A stretch of DNA of 64,000 bases from Lycium barbarum (lineage: Eukaryota; Streptophyta; Magnoliopsida; Solanales; Solanaceae), in NCBI RefSeq assembly GCF_019175385.1, contig NC_083345.1:116422480-116486479 (forward strand), in the 5' to 3' direction. How positions within the stretch are numbered: the stretch's first letter is position 1; the number at the start of each line of letters is the position of its first letter. A model generated the notes under the pieces. The model had not been told where the DNA came from, searched no databases, and worked only from the letters and a program-made list of their open reading frames with translations. Shown one piece after another: positions 33,020 to 43,195 of this stretch. The position numbers and the translations under genes are program-made.

Positions 33020-33521
33020 AACAACAACAACAAACCTAGAGAAATCTCGCAAAGTGGGGTCTGGGGAGGGTAGAGGGTACGCATACCTTACCTCTACCTT
33101 GGGAGGTAGAGAGGTTGTTTCCGATAGAACCTAGGCACAAGGACAAGCAATTCAAGCAGTATAAAAGACATGGAAAAATACTGTAAAAAGCATGATAAAG
33201 CTGTCTGAAAAAAGTCGTAACCCAAAAAATAATTCGATAATCGAGATACAAGAAACAACATATAGTAGCAAAAATCGAAGCAGTATGAAAGGATAAGTAG
33301 GACAACTCTCAAGTACCTACTAACCTTTTACTCTAATCTATGTCTTCCATAACCTCCTATCTAGGGTCATGTCCTCGGTAAGCTGGACCTGCATCGTCAT
33401 ATCCTGTCTAATCGTCTCTCCCCAATACTTCTTTGCCCTACCTCTGCCTCTCCTAAAACCGTCCATAGCGAACCTCTCATACCTCCGCACTGAGGCATTT
33501 GTGCATCTCCTCTCACACATC
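33020..33521 (-). mobile_element. 5'-truncated RTE-type LINE
   Basis: Target duplications CGAAGATTGTATCTTTTT at 33000-33017 and 33522-33539 flank it, and the other X copies have a single site. On the minus strand a short C-terminal coding end is followed by a 3' UTR with CTCTACCTCCCAAGGTAGAG, CCCTCCCCAGACCCCACTTT and a TTG-repeat tail. This 3' end is the type shared by RTE LINEs and tRNA-derived SINEs in Solanaceae. Confidence 0.85.
33338..33520 (-). pseudogene. RTE LINE reverse transcriptase C-terminal end
   Basis: About 60 codons remain: RRYERFAMDGFRRGRGRAKK, YWGETIRQDM and LTEDMTLDRRLWKT then stop. The RGRGR.KKYWGE.IRQDM pattern with the LTEDMTLDR ending is typical of the C-terminus of plant RTE LINE proteins. 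The catalytic RT domain is absent. Confidence 0.82.
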
Positions 33522-33855
33522 CGAAGATTGTATCTTTTTGATGTCCCATAATATGTAGGCTACCGTTAACATGGGAAGCTATGTATAGGTTAAATTCTCC
33601 CCTCTTCCTTGAACATATTTTTATGATATTAACTGCTAACCTACTTCCTTGGCTAGGTTGGAGCCCGTTTCACCTGCTACAGGCTAGGTCTTTTGGGCAA
33701 CTGAAATTCCTCTCCTTTTGTAATTGTGTTCTTCACATATATATAACATGTTCATGCTCACTGAGCATAGATGGACAAGATTTATTATAAGAAAAATAAA
33801 AGGTCAGGCCACATAGTATCACGCTGTCATGGTGGAGGGTCCTAACGGAGGATGG

Positions 33856-34161
33856 GTATTTTTGCACATGGTATCCATACCACCACGTTTGTGATTAAAG
33901 CTTGGCTCTGCATTCGTGGTGAAATTACAACAAGTAATCCATCAATTCAAGAATAAGCAAGACCCTTGGTTGATGGTCGTGAGGAGAAGAATCAGAGGAT
34001 TACAACTTTTTATTTAAGATTTTGTAAAGATTGTAACCCTCGCACAAATTCTTGAAGTATGATTACTTGTCGCTATTTTTCTTATCTTGATTATTATTTT
34101 TCAGTAACAAAAACTTAGTCGTTACACGGTGATGTGGCATGTCAAATGACATCCGTCTTAC
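33856..34161. other. Spacer between X copies, no gene recognised
   Basis: AT-rich sequence without open frames of note or recognisable repeat ends. Confidence 0.5.
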
Positions 34162-34857
34162 AAATAGTCAAAATACCTCCTTTTATAAAGAGCTTACACT
34201 TCTATGATCTAATGGAGAAGGCTAAACTTGTTGTCACTACTTTTGCTGTAAAATGGATCTGTCCTTGAGTTGAGTAGATGAAGCTGAACTCAGATGGATT
34301 CTCTAAAGGAAATTCAGATCTCAGCGGTGGAGGTGGCATAATTAAAAATGCAAAAGGTAATATGATTAGTGCATATGCTATTAGTCTGGGGCAGATAACT
34401 AATAACCTCTCAGAGGCTATTGCTCTTTTGACTGGACTAAATTGGTGTAGACAAAATGGTTTAAGGAAACTAGAAATAGATAGTGACTCTCTTATGCTAA
34501 TCAACTGGATCAATAATGCGAAATCTATTCCTTGGACCCTTCATTCAGTTGTGCTTGATATTAGAAATGTGTTGAATTTCCTTTGAACATATGAGACTAC
34601 CTCAAATGTATTCAACATATATAGATATACAATTACGAAGATTGTATCTTTTTTACGTCCCATAATCAGGCTACCGTTAACATGGGAAGCCATGTATAGG
34701 CAACTGAAATTCCTCTACTTTTGTAATTGTGTTCTTCATATATATAGCAGGTCCATGCTCACTGAGCATAGATGGACAAGATTTATTAAAAGAAAAAAAA
34801 GGTTAGGCCACATAGTTGTAATGTTGTCATGGTGGAGGGTCCTAACGGCGGAGGGGT
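34162..34857 (+). repeat. Block X, copy 3 (uninterrupted)
   Basis: This copy has no insertion at the foldback, MITE or LINE positions and so serves as the empty-site reference for the others. It contains the RNase H fragment and the noncoding landmark CTACCGTTAACATGGGAAGC; relative to copies 1 and 2 it lacks about 130 bp after that landmark. Confidence 0.87.
34278..34586 (+). pseudogene. RNase H-like (RVT_3 type) fragment in block X copy 3
   Basis: An open frame of 102 codons encodes MKLNSDGFSKGNSDLSGGGG, IIKNAKGNMISAYAISLGQI, NNLSEAIALLTGLNWCRQNG and LRKLEIDSDSLMLINWINNA. It has the first RNase H aspartate (NSDG), the glutamate region (SEAIALLTGL) and the DSDS motif. It stops after VLNFL, before the C-terminal helices with the last catalytic residue. 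Such domains end plant LINE proteins. The frame is intact, but the domain is incomplete and has no RT upstream. Confidence 0.75.
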
Positions 34858-35089
34858 ATTTTGGCCCAGTTCTATGGCGTGTAGAGGTGGAGTTAGAGTA
34901 CTGCCGATTGTTAATTCTGCCAAACCTTATAGTTTGATTCAAATCATGTATTTATCTTATAAAGTGTATTGAATATGTACAAATTATAAATTTAAAACTC
35001 AGTAACTTAAAAAAGATAGACTCCCGAACCCATAAAATTCAAATTCTAGTTCTGCCTCTGATAATATCGTGGGTAATAATGGACATATA

Positions 35090-38003
35090 GTATAATAGAG
35101 AGTATAATGATCATTTTCGCATTATATAGAGATATTTTTAACCTTTCTGTTAAATTAAAACAGTATATTATTTATAAAAGTTGCTTGTACTTTCTTATCT
35201 TTTGGTTTAACAACCAGCCCACATAGCTTTAACAAACACTTGACGTTGAAGGGTTGAGGACACAACAAATTAAACTGTCAATCATTGATTTTCATTTAAT
35301 GTTGTCCACGAAGAAAGAAAGAAAAACGTTTCCTTAATTAAAATAGCAGCCCCCACTCATTTTTTGTACTTTTGCACCAACAATTCTTGGATATTTGGAG
35401 CCACGGTTGCCATAGCTATCTACTCCCTCCGACGTGACAATATTTAACTGAGCACAAATTTAAGAAAAATAAATTATTTTGAAATTTATAATTTAAAATA
35501 ATTCATAAATATTTGTGTGAGATATAAGCAATTTATTAAATATAAAATGATAATTTTAAACTTAAAATTATTTCTAGATAATGATGTATAACTTTATCCT
35601 TAGATTGGTTTAAAAGAATACTTTTTACCTTAGTATAATAGAGAGTATAAATGATCATTATCGCATTATATAGAGATATTTTTTACCTTTCTGTTAAATT
35701 AAAACAGTATATTGTTTATAAAAGTTGCTTGTACTTTCTTATCTTTTGGTTTAACAACCAGTCCACACAGCTTTAACAAACATTTGACGTCGAAGGGTTG
35801 AGGACAGAACAAATTAAACTGTCAATCATTGATTTTCATTTAGGGCCTGTTTGGAAAGCCACCTGGTAATTGGAATTGGTGTAATTACTAGGGTAGTAAT
35901 TACACAACCTAGTAATTACACAGTAGTATAATTACAATGACCTGTTTGTTTGTCATAACGTAATTACAGTGTAATTACAAGCGTGCTATTTGGTTGTACA
36001 AGTGTAATTACAAAGTCAGTTTAATTTAAAAATAAAATTTAATTATTAAAAATTTAAAATTAATATTTAAAAAATATTTCCTTTATAAATGATATTAAAT
36101 TAGTTATTTAATAACACACTGTTTCTTGAAAATATATTAATTAATAATCATATATTTGTAACTAATATTGTAACAAAAATAATTGATATATATTTTTCAA
36201 ATTAATATTTAATTTTAATTAATTATAAAACTTAAAAGAAGACTTTTTTTGTGGAACATCATGGATTGGATGTTTGACAAAAAAATAATATTAATAAATA
36301 TAATGCCATAACATTATTCAAATGTTTGACACAAAAAATCCATCAAGTGTAAGTGAAAATTAAACAAAATGCAATGTGAAAGCAAATAACTTAAAATTGA
36401 AAATATAACCTAAATTCAAAATCCAAAAGAAAAAGTTCAACATAATACTCTTATGTCAAATTTCAACATTACATAAGTAAGTTCTAACGTAACTTAAGTA
36501 AATAATTCAAAAGAAAGGAAAAATATAAGTCTATAACTCCATTCGCAATGAAATTCTACTTTAATAACGTCACCCGTTATATTTCAAGTTTGTTAATAAC
36601 TCATTCTTTTCAATATTAAGAGGTGTAGTTTCAAATATTAGAATAATAACATGGTTATGCTAAATGAATAAAATAAAATAAAAATAAAAAATACGAGCAA
36701 TTACATGGAATCACAAGAAGTAAAGGTTGGGAATGAAAAGAAAGAAAATGAAAAATAAATAATATAAAAGGAAAAATACATTTAAAAAAATAAAAATAAA
36801 AAAAGTAAAAAAAAATAGAAATAAAAAAATATTAAAAATAAAAAAAATAGAAATAAAATAAATTAAAAATAAAAATAAATTAAAGTAAAAAAATAAACAA
36901 ACTAATAAGTAACCCTGTAATTACAGGGTGTAATTACACCCAATTCTCAGCCCTCCCCCCCCCCCCCCCCCCCCCCCCTCCCCTTGAGAATTGGAGAGTG
37001 TAATTACACCCTGTCAATTACACCCAATTCTAATCTAACTGTGTAATTACTTGGTCAAACAAACAGGCCAAACTGTGTAATTACCCAATTCCAATTACCT
37101 GGATGACTTTCCAAACAGGCCCTTAATGTTGTCCACGAAGAAAGAAAGAAAAACGTTTCCTTAATTAAAATAGCAGCCCCAACTCATTTTTTGTAGTTTT
37201 GCACCAACAATTCTTGGATATTTGGAGCCACGGTTGCCATACTTATCTACTCCCTCCTATGTGACAATATTTAACTGAGCACAAAATTTAAGAAAACACA
37301 ATTATTTTGAAATTTGTAATAAAATAATTCATAAATATTTGTGTGAGATATAAATCATTTTATTAAATATAAAATGATAATTTTAAACTTAAAATTATTT
37401 CTAGATAATGATGTATAACTTTATCCTTAGATTGGTTTAAAAGAATATTTTTTACCTTAGTATAATAGAGAGTATAAATGATCATGTTCGCATTATATAG
37501 AGATATTTTTTTACCTTTCTGTTAAATTAAAACAGTATATTATTTATAAAAGTTGCTTGTACTTTCTTATCTTTTGGTTTAACAACCAGCCCACATAGCT
37601 TTAACAAACATTTGACGTCGAAGGGTTGAGGACAGAGCAAATTAAACTGTCAATCATTGATTTTCATTTAATGTTGTCCACGAAGAAAGAAAGAACGTTT
37701 CCTTAATTAAAATAGCAGCCCCCACTCATTTTTTGTACTTTTGTACCAACAATTCTTGGATATTTGGAGCCACGAGAGCCATACGTATGTGCTCCCTCCC
37801 CCCTTAGATCCGATTATGTGACAGCATTTGACTGAGCATAAAATTTAAGAAAAAAATGAATTATTTTTTTAAATTTGTAATTTTAAAAAATTGATAAAAT
37901 TTGTGTGAGCTATAAATCATTTTATTAAATATAAAATGAAAGTTTAAACTTTAAATTATACCTAGATAATGATGTATAATTTTATCCTTAGATTGATTTA
38001 AAA
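35090..38003. repeat. Three tandem units of about 544 bp
   Basis: Units start GTATAATAGAGAGTATAA at 35090, 35633 and 37460. All share TTTGACGTCGAAGGGTTGAG-type phrases (first unit CTTGACGTTG), ATGTTGTCCACGAAGAAAG and CAATTCTTGGATATTTGGAG. After removal of the element inserted in unit 2 the units are 543 and 544 bp, with the third similar but more diverged at its right end. No protein is encoded. Confidence 0.92.
35843..37122. mobile_element. PIF/Harbinger (Tourist)-type element in tandem unit 2
   Basis: Inverted termini GGGCCTGTTTGGAAAG match at both ends and continue as GGTAATTGGAATTGG inward. TTA lies on both sides (35840-35842 and 37123-37125) and the two neighbouring tandem units carry a single TTA, so the insertion is directly confirmed. 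The interior is 1.2 kb of AT-rich DNA without a transposase and has repeated GTAATTACA motifs near the ends. A run of 24 C lies at 36955-36978. Confidence 0.93.
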
Positions 38004-38093
38004 GAAAATATGACACATAGATTGAGACACAAAAATTAATAATAATACAGGCTACACTCAAGTTGAACCGGACCAAATTTTGCTGCAATTTGG

Positions 38094-38270
38094 TATATAT
38101 TTAGTAGTGTAGGGTTAAACTATCTATGCAATGTTGTTAGATATATATTTAGTAGTGTAGGGTTAAACTATCTATGCAATGTTGTTAGATATATATTTAA
38201 ACTATCTATTTAATGTTGTTAGATATATATTTAGTAGTGTAGGGTTAAACTATCTATTTAATGTTGTTAT
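38094..38270. repeat. 48-bp tandem repeat, four copies
   Basis: The unit TATATATTTAGTAGTGTAGG plus 28 bp recurs; the third copy has lost the AGTAGTGTAGGGTT section. Confidence 0.9.
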
Positions 38271-38317
38271 ATAGGGTCCAACTTTGTCATCACCACATTT
38301 TTGTGACATGACTAATC

Positions 38318-38463
38318 TGAAAGAGATTAATTCCGTAATCATTCTCATTGATTGAGTTGATAAATATATCATATTACAATGTCCTATTAGGATACAAACT
38401 ATACTAACCTAAAATAGAAGATTTACAAAATATTCTTTTACTACATATTTACACTATTTATCA
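38318..38463 (-). repeat. 3' LTR of the Ale/Retrofit-like element
   Basis: It spans 146 bp from TGAAAGAGATTAATTCC to ACTATTTATCA. It differs from the 5' LTR at about seven positions by eye. GCGGGGGTG on the minus strand next to it is the polypurine tract. Confidence 0.92.
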
Positions 38464-39299
38464 CACCCCCGCAGTTGAAACGGGAGGTTTACGAACGCTG
38501 AGACTGTCCCGAAAATCCTCAAATAAGACCTGTGGTAGTCCTTTAGTGAAAATATCGGCGAGCTGATATCGGGACGGAACATGAAGGACACGGACGTGGC
38601 CTCGCGCCACCTTTTCATGAACAAAATGTATATCCATCTCAATGTGCTTGGTGCGCTGATGTTGGACTGGATTTCCTGACAGGTAAATGGCACTGACATT
38701 ATCACAATAAACTAAAGTAGCCTTAGGGATCGGACAATGTAGTTCCAAGAGGAGGTTACGTATCCAGCATGATTCAGAGACAACATTAGCAACCCCCCTA
38801 TATTCTGCTTCCGCACTAGAGCGGGAAAGAGTAGGTTGGCGCTTAGATGACCAGGATATCAAATTATCTCCCAAAAACACGCAATAACCCGACGTCGAGC
38901 GTCTGGTGTCTGGACATCCCCCCCCCCCCCCCCCCAATCAGCATCAGTGCATGAAACCAAATCAGTAACTGACGATGAGTAGAGATGCAAACCATGATCA
39001 AGAGTACCCTGAATATACCGAATAATCCGCTTAAGAGCAAACATATGCGTATCTCGTGGAGCATGCATATGAAGACAAATCTGCTGTACGGCATAAGAAA
39101 TATCCGGTCTGGTAAAGGTAAGATACTGAAGAGCACCTGCAAGGCTCCGGAAATGAGTGGGAACTTCACACAGATCGCCAGAAGAGGCACTGACCTTCGG
39201 TTTAGTGTCAACCGGAGTGGAAGAAGGCTTACACGAGGACATTCCCTGCACATTCAATAATGTCCGTAGCATAACTTCGTTGTGATAGAAACATACCAC
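38464..39299 (-). pseudogene. Pol, RT C-terminus and RNase H, frameshifted
   Basis: The frame at 38859-39299 carries SSCKPSSTPVDTKPKVSASS, FTRPDISYAVQQICLHMHAP and [12 protein letters not shown] run of 18 G on the coding strand (38918-38935) follows in place of a few, and this shifts the frame. RNase H continues in 38461-38937 with [64 protein letters not shown] and [12 protein letters not shown] single added base near 39240 breaks the link with the upstream RT segment. Confidence 0.9.
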
Positions 39300-41908
39300 C
39301 CTTGTGACGGGTCACCGCAATGCCAAGAAAATAGTTCAAAGGACCTAAGTCCTTCATAGCTAATTCTGAGCCAAGAAGGTCCATAATAGAACAGCGGAGA
39401 GCATATGAAGAAGCAGTAAGAATAATATCATCCACATATAGTAAAATGTAAGCCAAGTGGTGCCTTTTGCGATAGATGAACAAGGAGTGGTCAGAATTGC
39501 TATTAGCAAAACCAATGGAAGAAACAAAGTCAGACAAATCTTTTATACCAAGCTCTCGGTGCCTGTTTAATCCCATATAAGGACTTGCGCAACAAACACA
39601 CATAATCGGGACGAGATGGGTCTCTAAAACCCATAGGCTGATGCATATAAACCCTCTCCTTGAGCTCGCCATGAAGAAATGCATTTTTGACATCCAACTG
39701 ATGAATGGGCCAATGCTTAGATAGAGCTAGACTTAAGACAGTGCGGATCGTTGCTGGCTTCACGACCGGACTGAAAGTCTCACCACAATCAATGCCAACC
39801 TGTTGTGTTTTAACATCACCAACAAGACGGGCTTTATGCCTCTCAAAATCACCATTAGACTTTTCTTTATGAGTAAAAATCCATATAGACCGAATAACAT
39901 TCACATTAGGTGGACGGGGTACCAAATCCCACGTCTTATTTTTAATAAGAGCATCATATTCATCATCCATGGCCAATTTCCAATTCGAGTCAAGTAGCGC
40001 ATCCAACGGTTTACGAGGTATGGGGGACTTAGTAACCGTCGCATGTAGATTAAATGGGTGCTTGGGTTTGAAAATCCCGCGCTGACTACGAGTGACCATG
40101 CGAGTGTGGGTATTGGGCTGGACAGGTGTAGGAATGGTCGAAGTTTGCGGGCTGGTGGCAAGCTGGTGGGGGAGAGGGGCAGACTGGTCCTGCGTAGAGG
40201 ATGATGGAGGATGCTGCCCAGGTGGGGAGGGGTCGGCGTGGTCCTGAGTCGCGGGCAGCGACGGAGGGGGACAGGGCAGCGATGGAGGGCTGGCGGATAT
40301 ATGATGGATCAAGTAAGGAGAGAGGCCATCATCAAGGAAGTCATAAGTGGTGGGAGCCGGAGTATGGATTTTGGAAAACGAAAATTGAGTCTCATCAAAT
40401 AAAACGTGACGACAACTAATGATTTTATTTGAGGATAAATCAAAACATTTGTAGCCACGATGGTTTGGTGGATATCCCAAAAAGACAAATGGAGTTGACC
40501 GAGGGTGCAACTTGTGAATAGTAGTAGACGGAAAAAGGGGATAACATAAACACCCAAAGACTCGGAGATGAGAATAAGATGGTTTCCGTTGGTAAAGGAC
40601 CTCTAAAGGTGATTTGTGACCCAATAGCTTACTTGGTAAAATATTAAGGAGATACGTTGCCATTTGCAATGCATGATGCCAAAAAGACGGAGGAATGGAG
40701 GCATGAGCAAGAAGAGTCCGGATGACATTATTTAGTGAACGAATTTTTCTTTCTGCTTTCCCATTTTGAGAGGATGTATGAGGACACGAAAGACGGAAAG
40801 ACATCCCATTGGACGCACAAAACTTTCCGAATTGGCTATTAGTATATTCCCTCCCATTATAACATTGGACATTCTTGATAGGGCGTTCAACTAGAGTAAG
40901 AATATGGGTCTTAAAATCCATGAATTTTGAGTAAACATCAGATTTTCTAGCCAAAGGGAAAGTCCACAAATAGTTGGTAAAATCATCCAAAAACAGAACA
41001 TAATAACGATGGCCTATAGAACTCAAAATTGGAGAAGTCCACAAATCACTATGAATAATGTCAAATGGAAACAAAGTTTCGGAAACAGAACTAGCAAATG
41101 GCAACTTAACATGTTTACCAAGAACACAAGAATGACAAATACTAGATGAACTAGAACTATTACATTCAATGCTTTTATTATGCCTAAGAAAATCCAAAAT
41201 AGAAGCTCCCGGGTGGCCCAAACGATCATGCCAACGTGTAGAAGACAAGGCAGCAAAAGTTGACGGTGAATTGGCGGGATATTTGAAGGTGGACAATGGA
41301 TAGAGATCACCCCTACTAAGACATCTCATGAGTGCCATCCCCGTCCAGAAATCCTTCACAGAAAACCCATAAGAATCAAATTCAACACTTACAGAGTTAT
41401 TAGTAGTAAATTTACGAACCGATATTAAATTCTTTATGAGTTTTGGCGCATGAAGGACATTGTTTAACAATAAAGGAGGGTTCGGGGGAGGCAATTTAGC
41501 ATGACCACAACCTCGAATTGGAATTGAATTACCATTACAAACAACAATGCCAGTATTACGATTGCTCAAATTAAAATAAGACGAGAGAGTACCTTTTGTG
41601 GATGTCATATGGGACGTGGCACCGGTATCCATATACCAATTCGAATCGGGTTGGTTCAACGTCATCGTGTGCATGGACGATTCAATATCAGTCGGAGTCC
41701 ATTGCGTCGGTGGGCCGCGACTGCATACGCCTGCTGCTGTGGTCGCGAGCCCAAAATTCCAGGTTGGGCCAGCGACCTCGGGCCAGACAAAGAAGATGGC
41801 GGCTGCCACTGCTGCTATGGCCGAGCCCACTGCGTGGTAGGATACGGGCAAGGGGGAGCCCACTGGGGCATCCATCCCCACTGCCACGGTGAGGAGGGCT
41901 GTTGCCAC
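39229..41908 (-). pseudogene. Pol: protease, integrase and most of RT
   Basis: The 792-codon frame (39530-41908) has protease [13 protein letters not shown] at residue 91, the zinc region [12 protein letters not shown] and CHSCVLGKH, integrase core HSDLWTSP, and [17 protein letters not shown] with the catalytic glutamate. It continues into a proline-rich linker and RT ([47 protein letters not shown]). The second integrase aspartate is replaced: VQCYNGREY where the family has D before NGREY. One extra base near 39560 moves RT into the frame 39229-39693, which holds the catalytic LLYVDDIILTA. The first 80 or so codons before the protease are out of the gag frame and are probably not natural. 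Confidence 0.92.
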
Positions 41909-41943
41909 TGCTGCTGGTCACCTGAGGGGCGTCCTCCACGGCG

Positions 41944-42744
41944 TCAGCTGCCACTACCGCCGCTCGAACCACGGCCACCGCCGTTATTATTCCCGCCGCT
42001 AGAGCCGCGATATTTATTGTTATTTTTGCCCCGATGATGGTGAGAACGACCAGAATTTTCCAGATGAGAAGAGTCATAAAAATCACGTTTGGAATTAGCC
42101 CCCATAGTCGCGGGCGAGTCATCGTGCATTTCAGCCAACGCTTTTTCCTCAAGGCACAAACTTGACCGAGCTTCGAAGAATAGTGGAAGAGGCTTACTTT
42201 GGCGGATGTAGGTACCCACATTCTTGTATGCCTCGGTGAGTCCAGCCACCAGTTGGAGAACGAGGCGGTTGTCGGTCACCGGAGCCCCCACACTCTTAAG
42301 TTGATCGGCCAAGGTCTTGAGACGTTGGCAATACGCCGAAGCGTTTGGAAAATCCCACATCTTGACATGAGAGAAATCATGTTCCAATGCAACGACACGA
42401 GAGTTTTTGTTGTCTTGAAAAATATTACGGAGGCAATCCCAAGCCTCCTTTGCCGATAGGTCTTCTCCGATGATCGTATGCAATAAGTCAGTGGAGATGG
42501 TTGCATACACCCATTGAAGTACCGTGGCATCCAAAGTGGACCACAACTCCTTTTCGTCGTCGGTGGTAGGAGCCTTCTCCTTTCCGGTCGGCAGAATGTG
42601 GGAAAGGACACGGTGAGACCGGGCATGAAGTTTGAATAATTCGGCCCAAGCCGAATAATGATCCGTTTCCATCTCAAGAATGATTGGGATGTGATTCTTG
42701 ATGTTGGAGACAGCCAAGGCAGGATGGAACTTGGTGTCTGCCAT
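41944..42744 (-). CDS. Copia gag polyprotein (UBN2 type)
   Basis: An intact 266-codon frame starts at an ATG 135 bp from the 5' LTR. Residues 1-60 are the N-terminal copia gag region (FHPALAVSNIKNHIPIILEM, HYSAWAELFKLHAR). Residues 65-200 are the UBN2 capsid-like domain (LWSTLDATVLQWVYATISTD, AKEAWDCLRNIFQDNKNSR, YCQRLKTLADQLKSVGAPVT, LVLQLVAGLTEAYKNVGTYI). The tail is rich in His, Asn, Gly and Arg with RG motifs and should bind RNA; no CCHC knuckle is seen before the stop. It would form the cytoplasmic virus-like particle. It is the only retrotransposon gene in the window that looks intact. Confidence 0.9.
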   Translation of the reverse strand: MADTKFHPALAVSNIKNHIPIILEMETDHYSAWAELFKLHARSHRVLSHILPTGKEKAPTTDDEKELWSTLDATVLQWVYATISTDLLHTIIGEDLSAKEAWDCLRNIFQDNKNSRVVALEHDFSHVKMWDFPNASAYCQRLKTLADQLKSVGAPVTDNRLVLQLVAGLTEAYKNVGTYIRQSKPLPLFFEARSSLCLEEKALAEMHDDSPATMGANSKRDFYDSSHLENSGRSHHHRGKNNNKYRGSSGGNNNGGGRGSSGGSGS

Positions 42745-42869
42745 TGATGGAAGGCAATAAAGTGAACGGAAATCGAAGAAGAAGAAGAAGAAGAAGAAGA
42801 CGTCGGAAAAGTGGGTGTAGGACGTCGGAGAATTAGGGCAGCGGAAGAGAAGGAAAAGAAACCCTAGTA

Positions 42870-42879
42870 TCTGATACCA
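42870..42879 (-). other. Primer binding site of the Ale/Retrofit-like element
   Basis: The minus strand reads TGGTATCAGA directly inside the 5' LTR, matching initiator tRNA-Met. Confidence 0.87.
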
Positions 42880-43026
42880 TGAAAAAGATTAATTCCGTGA
42901 TCATTCGCATTGATTGAGTTGGTAAATATACCATAGTTACAATGTCCTATTAGAATACAAACTATACTAACCTAAAATTGAAGATTTACAAAATATTCTT
43001 TTACTACATATTTACACTATTTATCA
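42880..43026 (-). repeat. 5' LTR of the Ale/Retrofit-like element
   Basis: It spans 147 bp from TGAAAAAGATTAATTCC to ACTATTTATCA, close to the 3' LTR. TAATC follows as target duplication. It lies about 90 bp upstream of the TATA box of the BAHD gene. Confidence 0.92.
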
Positions 43027-43117
43027 TAATCAAATCACATTCTCGTTTCTGGTTGCAAATTTGACACTTATTAAAATCTCAATCCAAATGGTTTCCAAGA
43101 CTACATACTTTCATTCC

Positions 43118-43125
43118 TATATAAA
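43118..43125 (+). promoter_or_regulatory. TATA box of the BAHD gene
   Basis: TATATAAA lies 71 bp upstream of the chosen ATG, which fits a leader of about 40 bases. It is host sequence just outside the copia LTR, so the core promoter survives while sequences further upstream have been pushed 4.7 kb away. Confidence 0.6.
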
Positions 43126-43195
43126 TTTCAGAAACCGACCTTCATCGTACACTAACTACTCTTTCTTTATTCGAATAACACGTTTGGCACACAGT

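Larger units (their letters stand above)
32989..33855 (+). repeat. Block X, copy 2, with a LINE insertion
   Basis: Landmarks TACAATTACGAAGATTGTAT, CTACCGTTAACATGGGAAGC and GGCAACTGAAATTCCTCTCC match copies 1 and 3. The RNase H part is absent on the left. The copy lies about 300 bp before copy 3 in the same orientation. Confidence 0.85.
38318..43026 (-). mobile_element. Complete Ty1-copia element (Ale/Retrofit-like), minus strand
   Basis: Short LTRs (38318-38463 and 42880-43026), primer site TGGTATCAG, polypurine tract and perfect 5-bp duplications TAATC (38313-38317 and 43027-43031) define a full-length 4.7-kb element. Gag and pol are complete in extent but broken at several points. The small LTR, UBN2-type gag and size fit the Ale/Retrofit group. 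The 5' LTR faces the BAHD gene, only about 170 bp from its start codon, but transcription of the element runs away from the gene. Confidence 0.95.

Noticed and set aside
35843..37122. Reading the 1.28-kb insert as a fourth tandem unit
   Set aside because: It shares no sequence with the 544-bp units and has its own inverted ends with TTA duplication.
41596..42037. Three overlapping plus-strand frames rich in Arg, Gly and Pro
   Set aside because: They are shadows of the GC-rich copia gag and protease region on the minus strand.
43061..43195. Upstream start codons extending the BAHD protein by 45 residues
   Set aside because: The extension overlaps the TATA box and does not match the family N-terminus, which begins near the ATG at 43196.
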